The notes under the pieces: model-generated
What the model was told of the DNA's origin: nothing
The model's database searches: none
The model's input: only the letters and a program-made list of their open reading frames with translations
Source: Pseudomonadota bacterium
GTDB taxonomy: Bacteria; Oederibacteriota; Muellerivitia; Muellerivitales; Muellerivitaceae
DNA: 35,144 nucleotides
Assembly: GCA_021324075.1 (NCBI GenBank)
Contig: JAJPJW010000084.1
Span: 1 to 35,144 of the forward strand
Direction of reading: 5' to 3'
Shown: one piece after another, positions 15,552-22,788 of the stretch
Layout: each line of letters opens with the position of its first letter
How positions within the stretch are numbered: position 1 is the stretch's first letter
Position numbers and translations under genes: made by a program

Positions 15552-17012
15552 ATGCTGAAAATACTGAAGTTTGAAAACCTGGGTTTTTACCAAAAATGGG
15601 TCGTGGTGTCGGGAACGACTGCCCTGGCCACGGGGGTATGCTATTGGGCGACCCAGCGGGGCGAGCTTTCTCTATCCCTGCTCCTTCTTTTTTACGTTCC
15701 CCTCGCCCTGTCGACGGTTTTCCTTGGACTCAATGTTACCGCGGTCTTGGCCGTTTTTATCATCCTCATCTCCCTTTTCAACCTGCTTTCGGTTTCAGCC
15801 CCGACTTGGATCTTGGTCACTTTTTTTATTGGGCTCGCGGTCAATTACATCGCTTGGTACCGCTGGATCAAGTCGGGCGAATTGGAGGAGTTCCAACTCC
15901 GGAAGGCCGCGGAGGAGTTGGATCTTCTGGAGAATGATGCCCGCATAGCCCATGAAAAAATCAAAAACGCCCACCAGGCTAATCAGGTCAAGATCCAGCG
16001 CTATATCGCCCTGAATGAACTGGCCCGCAGCCTGGCCATGACCCTCAAGACCCAGGAAGTCGTCATTTTCCTGATTGAAACCATTTCCAAAACTTTTATG
16101 GCTTCGGGCGGGGTTTACACCCTTTTGCTGTTCGACAACAGCATGCGAAAGTCCCTCCATGCGGTGCGCTATAGTGTTGATACGGAGATGGAGGTCCGGC
16201 TTAACCGGGAAAGGCTCAACTCCGATGAAATCTTCAATGCCTGGGTGGTGTCCCAGGCCAAGCCCCTTTTTATCGCGGACACGGCCAATGATTTTCGGTT
16301 CCAGAATTACTCCCCCGAGAACAAGATCCGCAGCCTGGTGTCGGCGCCATTTATGGCGGGGAATGAAATGTTGGGGCTGATTCGTATGGAAAGCTGCCAG
16401 CCGCTGGCTTTCCGACAAGAAGATGCACGTCTTTTGTCCATTTTCTGCGATCTTGGCACGGTAGCTTTGGAACACGCGGCCCTCTACCGGCAAACCATCG
16501 AATTGGCCATTACGGACGGGCTGACCGGCCTTTATGTCCAAAGGTATTACAAGGAAAGGGTGAGGGATGAGGTATTCCGTGCCTTAGAGCATAAACTGCC
16601 CCTTTGCCTGATGATGATCGATGTGGATAAGTTCAAGGATTACAACGACAAATACGGCCATTTGACGGGAGACAGGGTCCTCAAGGGTGTTGCCCAGATA
16701 CTAAGGGAAACGGTCCGGACCGTGGACTTGGTAGCCCGCTATGGAGGGGAGGAATTTTCCGTCCTCTTATTGAAAACCCCCTGGTCGGGTGCCAAGACGG
16801 TGGCCGAGCGCATCCGGCAAAAAGTGGCCGCCCAGGAAATCGTTGCGGCCCATGAAACGACCCGAGTGACGGTTTCCATCGGGGTGGCGGAGTTGAACCC
16901 CTCTTTTAAAGACGTGGAAACCTTTGTGGATTCCGCCGACCAAGCCCTTTACCAGGCTAAAGCCGACGGTCGAAACTGTGTCCGGTTCGCCAAGACGGGA
17001 ACGGGATCATGA
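15552..17012 (+). CDS. Membrane diguanylate cyclase: TM region, GAF, GGDEF (GGEEF) with inhibitory site
   Basis: This 486-residue protein begins with a membrane region of about four segments (residues 15-105). A short coiled coil (about 112-150), a GAF domain (about 160-315) and a C-terminal GGDEF domain follow. The latter has ITDGLTGLYVQRYY, MMIDVDKFKDYND and the active-site loop RYGGEEF near residue 398. RTVD lies five residues before GGEEF, which is the RxxD inhibitory c-di-GMP site. It should make c-di-GMP from two GTP at the membrane, with feedback inhibition. No strong RBS is evident. It overlaps the next GGDEF gene by four bases. Confidence 0.9.
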   Translation: MLKILKFENLGFYQKWVVVSGTTALATGVCYWATQRGELSLSLLLLFYVPLALSTVFLGLNVTAVLAVFIILISLFNLLSVSAPTWILVTFFIGLAVNYIAWYRWIKSGELEEFQLRKAAEELDLLENDARIAHEKIKNAHQANQVKIQRYIALNELARSLAMTLKTQEVVIFLIETISKTFMASGGVYTLLLFDNSMRKSLHAVRYSVDTEMEVRLNRERLNSDEIFNAWVVSQAKPLFIADTANDFRFQNYSPENKIRSLVSAPFMAGNEMLGLIRMESCQPLAFRQEDARLLSIFCDLGTVALEHAALYRQTIELAITDGLTGLYVQRYYKERVRDEVFRALEHKLPLCLMMIDVDKFKDYNDKYGHLTGDRVLKGVAQILRETVRTVDLVARYGGEEFSVLLLKTPWSGAKTVAERIRQKVAAQEIVAAHETTRVTVSIGVAELNPSFKDVETFVDSADQALYQAKADGRNCVRFAKTGTGS

Positions 17013-18403
17013 AAATGATGGCTCAAAGGATTTTGGGGGCCCTTTTGGCCCTGAGCCTCCTGGCCTTGACCCTATTGCCGGGACCCGGTTTTTTCTTCAG
17101 CTGTCTCCCGATTTTTTTCATGGCTTTTCTCTGTTTTTCCTTTCCGCCCGCCGGGGCTTGGTTTCTGATCGTCTATTCGGTTGGTTTGGCTGTGGGACGG
17201 CTGGCTTTCGGCTATTACCCCCAAAGCCTGGTTTTTCCTGAAGTTCTCGCATTGGCGGCGCTTTATTGGGCGCCCTCCTTCATCCAGGAAAACCAGGCCG
17301 GAAAAAAAGACGGTTTTAAGTCGAAATACCAGACCAAAAAAGACGAGTACGAATCATTCCGGGAGGTTGCCGAAAGCCTCAAAAAGGAAAATGCTCAAAA
17401 CGAGAAACAGCTCCGCCAGATCGAACATCTTTACGACGTCATCAAGGAGGCTGGAAGCACGATGAACGTCCAAGAGATGATCGAGCTGACCAAAGAGTTT
17501 ACTGAACGGATGTTCGACCTTCCTCATTTCGTCATTGCGGTGCTTTCTAATGACGCCAAGAAATATGAAGTCCGCATCGCTTCGGGTTGTGATGAACTAC
17601 TTTTCAGGTCCTTTGACGTGGAACTGGAATCGGAGGGATTGGCCTCCGTCCTTAGCCGGGAAAAGAAACCGGTGTGGATTTCCAACGTCGACTCCAACGG
17701 GACTTTTTCCAAATTGCGGAACCTTTCCATAAAGTCCTTTATCTTCCTTCCGTTCCTCGTCCAAGACCGTGTCATCGGATTCCTTTGTTCCTATTCGAGC
17801 CGGGAAGACTTCATTGACCAGGAAAAATTTTCCAACTTCCAGGTGTTTTGCAACCAGATTTCCATCGGACTCCAAAAAGCCCTTCTCTATGAAAAGGTCC
17901 AAAAGCTTTCCATCACGGACGGGCTGACCAAGCTTTATTCCCACCGCTATTTCAAGCAACGCCTTGAGGAGGAATTGGTCCTGGCCAACCGTTATTCCTC
18001 CCAGCTGAGCCTGCTCATCCTGGACATCGACCATTTCAAGCATTACAACGACAATTTTGGCCACGTCGCGGGCGACCATGTTTTGATGGAGGTCGCCAGG
18101 ATTTTGAGGGAACAATCCGACATGACGCATATCGTGGCCCGTTATGGGGGCGAGGAAATGGTGGTGGTCGCCCCTGAAACGACGAAGGAACAGGCCATGG
18201 AGGTGGCGGAAAAAATCCGCAAGACCGTTGAATCCTATTCCTTTACGGTGGGGAAGGAGACGACCAATGTAACGGTCTCCATCGGGGTAGCCACCTTCCC
18301 CCAGGATTCCCAAACGAGTTTGGATTTAATCAGCAAGTCGGACAAGGCCCTCTATGCGGCCAAGGCCAGAGGCCGCAATCGTATCGTCGCTTACCCTATT
18401 TAA
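17009..18403 (+). CDS. Second membrane GAF-GGDEF protein with altered GGEEM active-site loop
   Basis: This 464-residue protein starts at an ATGA overlap with the upstream cyclase. It has an N-terminal membrane region of about three segments (residues 5-90), a long charged coiled coil (about 100-145), a GAF domain (about 145-290) and a GGDEF domain with SITDGLTKLYSHRYF and LILDIDHFKHYND. The signature loop reads RYGGEEM instead of GGEEF, and no RxxD site is present at the expected position (DMTH). The metal-binding residues look intact, so it may be active without product feedback, or act mainly as a partner for the adjacent cyclase. A diverged duplicate of its neighbour is likely. Confidence 0.88.
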   Translation: MKMMAQRILGALLALSLLALTLLPGPGFFFSCLPIFFMAFLCFSFPPAGAWFLIVYSVGLAVGRLAFGYYPQSLVFPEVLALAALYWAPSFIQENQAGKKDGFKSKYQTKKDEYESFREVAESLKKENAQNEKQLRQIEHLYDVIKEAGSTMNVQEMIELTKEFTERMFDLPHFVIAVLSNDAKKYEVRIASGCDELLFRSFDVELESEGLASVLSREKKPVWISNVDSNGTFSKLRNLSIKSFIFLPFLVQDRVIGFLCSYSSREDFIDQEKFSNFQVFCNQISIGLQKALLYEKVQKLSITDGLTKLYSHRYFKQRLEEELVLANRYSSQLSLLILDIDHFKHYNDNFGHVAGDHVLMEVARILREQSDMTHIVARYGGEEMVVVAPETTKEQAMEVAEKIRKTVESYSFTVGKETTNVTVSIGVATFPQDSQTSLDLISKSDKALYAAKARGRNRIVAYPI

Positions 18404-18472
18404 CGGCAGTCACCGGTGAAGACCTCTGACACGTAGACCGGGGAGCACTCGTTTCAAAAGCCGATTTTAGGG

Positions 18473-18500
18473 TTGACAGCCCGGGGTGGAGTGGTAGGAT
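18473..18500 (+). promoter_or_regulatory. Putative sigma70 promoter for rho
   Basis: TTGACA (18473-18478), a 16-nt spacer and TAGGAT (18495-18500). The -35 is perfect. The resulting rho leader is about 230 nt. Confidence 0.65.
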
Positions 18501-18505
18501 TGAGC

Positions 18506-18588
18506 GTCCACGAAAGACACCAGACGCGATCCCCAAGTACTCCCGACGGATTTACCCCAAACATAAACGCAAATCGAACGCCCATTAG
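18506..18588 (+). promoter_or_regulatory. rho: C-rich, G-poor rho leader segment, possible rut site
   Basis: By hand count this 83-nt stretch has about 29 C and 14 G, with repeated YC dinucleotides and little obvious pairing. That is the 'C>G bubble' expected of a Rho-loading site. In E. coli, rho is autoregulated by Rho-dependent attenuation in its leader; this leader has the right composition and place for the same control. Confidence 0.45.
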
Positions 18589-18691
18589 TTTTTAATCCAA
18601 GGTTTTTCGGATTCTGACGTGAAGCAGGCCGGTCAATTTCTGGAAAAATTCATCAAATGAATTTTCATTCAAAATTTTAATTCCCCACAAA

Positions 18692-18717
18692 GTTCCGGGC
18701 TTTTTCGTGCCCGGAAC
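18692..18717 (+). promoter_or_regulatory. Stable hairpin just upstream of the rho ribosome binding site
   Basis: GTTCCGGGC (18692-18700) pairs perfectly with GCCCGGAAC (18709-18717) around TTTTTCGT. It ends 22 nt before the rho ATG and has no T run after it, so it is not an intrinsic terminator. It may pause polymerase or protect the SD region. Confidence 0.6.
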
Positions 18718-18739
18718 CCAAGAAAGGATTTGAGGGATT

Positions 18740-19999
18740 ATGGATATAGCGGATCTGAAAAAGAAAACCATCGCTGAGTTGACCGAAATGGCCCGGGAGC
18801 TCAACTTGGAAGGTGTCGGCGCGATGAAAAAACAGGACTTGATCTTCAAGATCCTGGAAACCCAGACCCAGCGTAACGGCGTCATCAACGCCGAGGGAGT
18901 GCTGGAAATCCTGCCCGATGGTTTCGGCTTTTTGAGGTCCGCCAATTACAATTACTTGCCCGGTCCCGATGATATTTACGTTTCGCCCTCCCAGATCCGG
19001 CGTTTCAACCTGCGTACCGGCGATACGGTGACCGGGCAGGTCCGTCCCCCCAAGGAAGGGGAGCGTTATTTCGCCCTTTTGAAGGTGGACTCCATCAATT
19101 TTGAGCCGCCCGACGCCGTCAAGCAAAAGGTGCTTTTCGACAACCTGACGCCCATTTATCCCAACAAACGAATCTGGCTGGAAACCGCGCCCGACGACCT
19201 GTCCATGCGGGTGATGGACCTATTGATTCCACTGGGCAAGGGACAGCGGGGGCTCGTCGTGGCGCCTCCCCGTACAGGGAAAACCATCCTCCTCCAGAAG
19301 ATCGCCAACAGCATCGCCAAGAACCACCCGGAGATCTATCTGATCGTACTCCTCATCGACGAGCGTCCGGAAGAAGTGACCGATATGCAACGGTCGGTGA
19401 AGGGCGAAGTGGTCTCTTCCACTTTCGATGAACCACCGGAACGGCATGTGACGGTGGCCGAAATCATCATCGAAAAGGCCAAGCGATTAGTGGAACACAA
19501 GAAGGATGTGGTCATTCTGCTGGATTCCATCACCCGCCTGGGGCGGGCCTATAACACCATCGTGCCTTCCTCGGGCAAAGTGCTTTCAGGCGGCGTGGAT
19601 TCCAACGCCCTTCAACGTCCCAAGCGTTTTTTCGGCGCAGCCCGCGACATCGAGGAAGGGGGAAGCCTGACCATCATCGCCACCGCCCTGATCGATACCG
19701 GCAGCCGCATGGATGAAGTCATCTTCGAAGAATTCAAGGGGACGGGTAATCAGGAAATCGTGTTGGACCGCAAATTGGCGGAACGCCGCATTTTCCCCGC
19801 CTTCGACATCACCCGGTCGGGCACCCGCCGGGAGGAACTGCTGCTCACTGAAGAGGAACTGAACAAGGTTTGGATCTTGAGGAAAATCCTCAACCCCAAC
19901 AACCCCGTGGATGCCATGGAATTCCTTCTGGACAAAATGCGCCGTACCAAGTCCAACAAGGCTTTCCTGGATTCCATGAAGGGAACCGTGAACGAATAA
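18740..19999 (+). CDS. rho: Transcription termination factor Rho
   Basis: This 419-residue protein has the full Rho layout. The N-terminal helical Rho_N domain starts [18 protein letters not shown]. The OSB-fold RNA-binding domain contains [15 protein letters not shown] and the primary-site region [16 protein letters not shown]. The RecA-type ATPase domain has Walker [10 protein letters not shown] near residue 177, the catalytic [13 protein letters not shown] near 210 and Walker [18 protein letters not shown] near 257. The R- and Q-loop parts are present. Length matches the compact Rho of E. coli (419), with no insertions. GAGGG lies before the ATG. It terminates transcription of untranslated RNA. 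Confidence 0.98.
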   Translation: MDIADLKKKTIAELTEMARELNLEGVGAMKKQDLIFKILETQTQRNGVINAEGVLEILPDGFGFLRSANYNYLPGPDDIYVSPSQIRRFNLRTGDTVTGQVRPPKEGERYFALLKVDSINFEPPDAVKQKVLFDNLTPIYPNKRIWLETAPDDLSMRVMDLLIPLGKGQRGLVVAPPRTGKTILLQKIANSIAKNHPEIYLIVLLIDERPEEVTDMQRSVKGEVVSSTFDEPPERHVTVAEIIIEKAKRLVEHKKDVVILLDSITRLGRAYNTIVPSSGKVLSGGVDSNALQRPKRFFGAARDIEEGGSLTIIATALIDTGSRMDEVIFEEFKGTGNQEIVLDRKLAERRIFPAFDITRSGTRREELLLTEEELNKVWILRKILNPNNPVDAMEFLLDKMRRTKSNKAFLDSMKGTVNE

Positions 20000-20029
20000 C
20001 TTTGGCCTGATTTGAAGGACTTGAAGCCG

Positions 20030-20959
20030 ATGTATCCTTTTGTGAGAAGGGTTTACCTCGCCGTTGGCGTTGTCTTGGCCCTCTTGTGGTTCGGCATGCT
20101 GGGCCTGGCCGTCCACGCCATGAAACCTCAAATGCTTTCCTTGACTTCGGCCCCGGCACCGGTCGTATCCGAAAACCTCCTGGATTTGTCGCCTTCGCTT
20201 GAAGGAACGGGTCTTCATTTTTCGTCCTACCACCTATCCGCCGGCGAGACTTTCGCAAGCCTTTCGGAAAAGTTCCATCTGTCCGAAGAAACCCTGCGAA
20301 GCCTGAACCAGGCCAATGACAATACCCAGCCACAGACCGGTACCTTGCTCCTGATCCCGTCCAAAGAGGGAATTTTTCATATGGTGCGGCCCGGCCAAAC
20401 CCTGGCTGATATTGCCCGCGCCTATGGTTTGTCCTTAAAAGATATCCTCAAATCCAACCCGCAAAGGGGGGACGCGGATTTGAGGCCGGGGGATGTTTTA
20501 TACCTGCCCGGTGCGGCTTACCTGGCCCGGCAGGATGTCCGATGGCTGGCCCTTCTTTCCTTGACCGACCAAAAAGGTTTTTTGAAACCGACGACCGGCC
20601 GGTTCGCCGATGGTTTCGGGATGCGGTTACATCCCCTTACCCACAAGATGGCCTTCCACGAAGGGCTCGATTTGGCCCCCGGATGGGGCGCCCGGGTGGT
20701 GGCTTCCCAGGACGGAAAAGTCACCTTCGCCGGGATAAGGGCGGGTTACGGACGTCTGATCGTCCTGGACCACGGGTTGGGGTTGACGTCCTGGTATGCC
20801 CATTTGGATGAGATACTCGTGAAGCCAGGTCAGTCGGTCAAAAGAGGGGTACTGATCGGAAAAGTGGGAAATACGGGCCGGGTCACGGGCCCCCACCTGC
20901 ATTTTGAAGTCCGGTTGAATGGGGAGCCGCGGAATCCGCTTCTTTATTTGGCCCAATAA
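20030..20959 (+). CDS. Cell-wall peptidase: membrane anchor, LysM repeats, M23 (LytM) domain
   Basis: I favour the ATG at 20030 (309 residues); the track TTG at 20012 is possible. A single N-terminal signal anchor (VYLAVGVVLALLWFGML) is followed by a degenerate LysM (ETFASLSEKFHLSEETL, near 80) and a clear one (VRPGQTLADIARAYGLSLKDI, near 120). The M23 zinc peptidase domain follows, with FHEGLD (metal His and Asp) and GPHLHFEVR. The active-site residues are intact, so it is predicted to be a peptidoglycan endopeptidase rather than an inactive NlpD/EnvC-type activator. It lies 30 bases after rho and is probably in the same transcript. Confidence 0.9.
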   Translation: MYPFVRRVYLAVGVVLALLWFGMLGLAVHAMKPQMLSLTSAPAPVVSENLLDLSPSLEGTGLHFSSYHLSAGETFASLSEKFHLSEETLRSLNQANDNTQPQTGTLLLIPSKEGIFHMVRPGQTLADIARAYGLSLKDILKSNPQRGDADLRPGDVLYLPGAAYLARQDVRWLALLSLTDQKGFLKPTTGRFADGFGMRLHPLTHKMAFHEGLDLAPGWGARVVASQDGKVTFAGIRAGYGRLIVLDHGLGLTSWYAHLDEILVKPGQSVKRGVLIGKVGNTGRVTGPHLHFEVRLNGEPRNPLLYLAQ

Positions 20960-21165
20960 CCCCCTTTACCGGCCGCCAAGTCCCCGGCCAAGTGGCAGCT
21001 CGGTCCATGCCGCTTATCCTTTTAAAAGGCCGGATAATGAAAGCGGTATAGTCCCCGGCTATTTGCGCCAAAGGCGCAAATTAAGGGACAAGCAGTTCAG
21101 GCGATAGCGTCGTTTTCTGGATTTGATACTCTAGGGTTTGTGATTTTCTGAGAAAGAGCCATCCC
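20960..21165. other. Intergenic region with palindromes before rpmE
   Basis: The 303-nt gap between the M23 gene and rpmE contains a perfect hairpin, ATTTGCGCC-AAA-GGCGCAAAT (21061-21081), and a looser TTATCC/GGATAA pairing around TTTTAAAA near 21013-21036. Neither is followed by a T run. No gene is visible. They may end the rho transcript or act as processing sites. Confidence 0.4.
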
Positions 21166-21178
21166 TTGACTTCCGCGG

Positions 21179-21206
21179 TTGATTTTTTTAGCTTTTTGAA
21201 TAAACT
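21179..21206 (+). promoter_or_regulatory. Possible promoter for rpmE (and prfA by read-through)
   Basis: TTGATT (21179-21184), a 16-nt spacer and TAAACT (21201-21206). A TTGACT at 21166-21171 is an alternative -35 but has no good partner. The start would be near 21213, 50 nt before the rpmE ATG. Confidence 0.4.
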
Positions 21207-21262
21207 AGCGACCCCTCGGAAAACGAGTGAAAAACGAGTTGCTTGAGAAACGGAGTTGTGGC

Positions 21263-21586
21263 ATGAGAACAGGGATTCACCCCAAATACTTTAAGACAAA
21301 GATCACATGCGTCTGCGGTAACGTTATTGAGACGGCCTCCACCAAAAGTGAGAGCTTTTCGGTTGAAATCTGCTCGGCTTGCCATCCTTTCTTCACGGGT
21401 AAGGTCAAGCTGGTGGACATGGCTGGGCGCGTCGAAAAATTCCAAAAGAAGAGCGCTACCGCCGCCACCGCCCAGGCCGAAACCAAGGCCCGGTTGGAAG
21501 CCAAGGCGGTCGCTGCCGCCGCCAAGAAGGCCAAGCGCCAAGCCGCGCCTCCTCCCGCCGAAAAAAGTTCCGAGCAAAATTCCTAG
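21263..21586 (+). CDS. rpmE: 50S ribosomal protein L31, zinc-binding type, with long C-terminal extension
   Basis: The start at ATG 21263 (107 residues) follows CGGAG seven bases upstream and gives the canonical L31 N-terminus [10 protein letters not shown]. Zinc ligands C16, C18, C37 and C40 (CVC and CSAC) are all present, followed by HPFFTGK and RVEKFQKK typical of L31. The core ends near residue 70; the last 37 residues are an Ala/Lys-rich tail ([18 protein letters not shown]) not usual for L31. It binds the 50S central protuberance and bridges to the 30S head. The stop is TAG and a strong terminator follows. Confidence 0.95.
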   Translation: MRTGIHPKYFKTKITCVCGNVIETASTKSESFSVEICSACHPFFTGKVKLVDMAGRVEKFQKKSATAATAQAETKARLEAKAVAAAAKKAKRQAAPPPAEKSSEQNS

Positions 21587-21604
21587 CTTTTCCGCCCAGC
21601 CTTT

Positions 21605-21642
21605 AAAACCTCCGGTTTTTACAGCCGGAGGTTTTTCTTTTT
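21605..21642 (+). terminator. Intrinsic terminator between rpmE and prfA
   Basis: AAAACCTCCGG (21605-21615) pairs with CCGGAGGTTTT (21625-21635) and is followed by TTTTTCTTTTTT-type sequence. It begins 19 nt after the rpmE stop and ends about 50 nt before the prfA ATG, leaving hardly any room for a promoter. prfA expression may therefore depend on read-through here. Confidence 0.9.
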
Positions 21643-21668
21643 TCTTTAAATAATCCCTCTTTTAACAC

Positions 21669-21683
21669 CCTTTGATTCAAAGG
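21669..21683 (+). promoter_or_regulatory. Hairpin enclosing the prfA Shine-Dalgarno
   Basis: CCTTTG (21669-21674) pairs perfectly with CAAAGG (21678-21683) around ATT. The 3' arm contains AAAGG, the only plausible ribosome binding site for prfA (seven bases before the ATG). Pairing would limit initiation. Confidence 0.5.
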
Positions 21684-21690
21684 CCTTTCC

Positions 21691-22758
21691 ATGATCGAAC
21701 CGAAGCTCCAACAAGCCGAAAAGCGCTACCAGGAATTGTCGGACCGCCTTATCCATCCGGATACCTTCGCCAATTCCTCGGAACTCCAGAAAATTTCAAA
21801 GGAGCATGCGGACTTGGAACCGCTTGTGGAGAAGATCCGGGAATACCGCAAGTTCACGAAGGAAAAGGCGGAGGCCCAATCCCTTTTGGACGGGAACGAC
21901 GCGGAAATGAAGTCGCTCGCCCAAGCCGAGCTTCCCACACTTGAAAGAAGAGTGGAAGAGCTCCACAAGGAATTGAAAAAACTGCTCCTTCCCAAGGACC
22001 CCAACGGCGATAAAAACGCCATTATCGAAATCCGCGCGGGAACGGGAGGGGAATAGGCCGCCCTTTTTGCGGCGGATCTTTTCCGTATGTATTCCCGATA
22101 TATGGAAAAGACAGGGATGAAAATGGAATTGCTTGATTCCAGCTCCACGGAAATCGGCGGGTTCAAGGAAATCATTTTCATGGTCACCGGAAAGGGCGCC
22201 TTCGGAAAATTCCGGTTTGAAAGCGGGACCCACCGTGTCCAGCGCGTTCCAAGAACCGAGGCTTCGGGACGTATTCATACTTCCGCAGCCACGGTGGCAG
22301 TGCTGCCAGAGGTGGATGAGGTGGACATCCAAATCAAGGATTCGGACTTGCGTATCGATACCTTCTGTTCTTCCGGAGCCGGGGGACAAAGCGTTAACAC
22401 CACCTATTCGGCGATCCGGATCACCCATTTGCCTACGGGGCTTGTCGTCCAATGCCAGGACGAACGTTCACAATTGAAAAACAAGGCCAAAGCCATGAAA
22501 GTCCTCTATGCCCGCCTGAAGGAAAAGGCCGACGCGGAGGCCCAGGCCTCCCTTTCGGCGACCCGTAAAAGCCAGGTGGGAAGCGGGGACCGAAGCGAAA
22601 AAATCCGAACTTACAATTTTCCCCAGAACCGCGTGACCGACCACCGTATCGGCCTTACTCTTTACCGATTGGATAAGGTCATGGAAGGGGATTTGGACGA
22701 ATTTCTGGAAGCCCTGGCCTTGGCTTATCAAGAAGAGCAGCTGAAAGAACAGGCTTGA
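21691..22758 (+). CDS. prfA: Peptide chain release factor 1 with an in-frame UAG at codon 122
   Basis: Read straight through, this is a normal-length RF1 (355 sense-plus-UAG positions). Domain 1 is helical (codons 1-105). Domain 2 has [23 protein letters not shown], and the codon-recognition PxT tripeptide reads P187-R-T in [18 protein letters not shown]. Domain 3 has [10 protein letters not shown] with catalytic Gln233, and QDERSQ and [14 protein letters not shown] follow. The UAG (22054-22056) replaces the second acidic residue of GTGG(D/E)E and needs only GAG to TAG. The frame is unchanged across it, so no frameshift is required. Everything else is intact. RF1 itself reads UAG, so the gene could sense its own product. 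prmC, which methylates the GGQ glutamine, follows directly. Nonsense mutation or sequence error remains possible. Confidence 0.9.
22054..22056 (+). other. prfA: In-frame UAG codon within prfA
   Basis: TAG follows GGG-GAA and precedes GCC-GCC. A purine-rich, Shine-Dalgarno-like GGGAGGGG lies two bases upstream, although the GTGG codons would tend to give this anyway. The next base is G, not the U that favours the strongest termination. Confidence 0.95.
22057..22075 (+). promoter_or_regulatory. prfA: Short GC hairpin immediately 3' of the prfA UAG
   Basis: GCCGC (22057-22061) can pair with GCGGC (22069-22073) around CCTTTTT, or CCGCC with GGCGG (22071-22075) in an alternative fold. The stem begins at the base after UAG. 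The codons for Ala-Ala-Leu-Phe-Ala-Ala partly force this sequence, so it may be incidental. Confidence 0.4.
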
Positions 22759-22788
22759 GGCAAAACAGCGTTTTGAAGGAGCTTTTGA

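Noticed and set aside
22054-22056. Genome-wide reassignment of UAG to a sense codon
   Set aside because: UAG is the terminal codon of four other genes in the window (3813, 15466, 21584, 31776), with proteins ending at the expected place and, after rpmE, a terminator at once. Only prfA has an internal UAG. A special or partial suppression remains open.
22040-22090. A prfB-style +1 frameshift in prfA
   Set aside because: The reading frame before and after the UAG is the same (21691 and 22087 differ by a multiple of three), and no CUU-UGA-like slippery site is present.
22087-22758. Independent gene starting at ATG 22087
   Set aside because: It lacks a proper Shine-Dalgarno, begins within conserved RF1 domain 2 and omits the conserved [10 protein letters not shown] residues that are encoded in frame just upstream. 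Low-level restart cannot be excluded.
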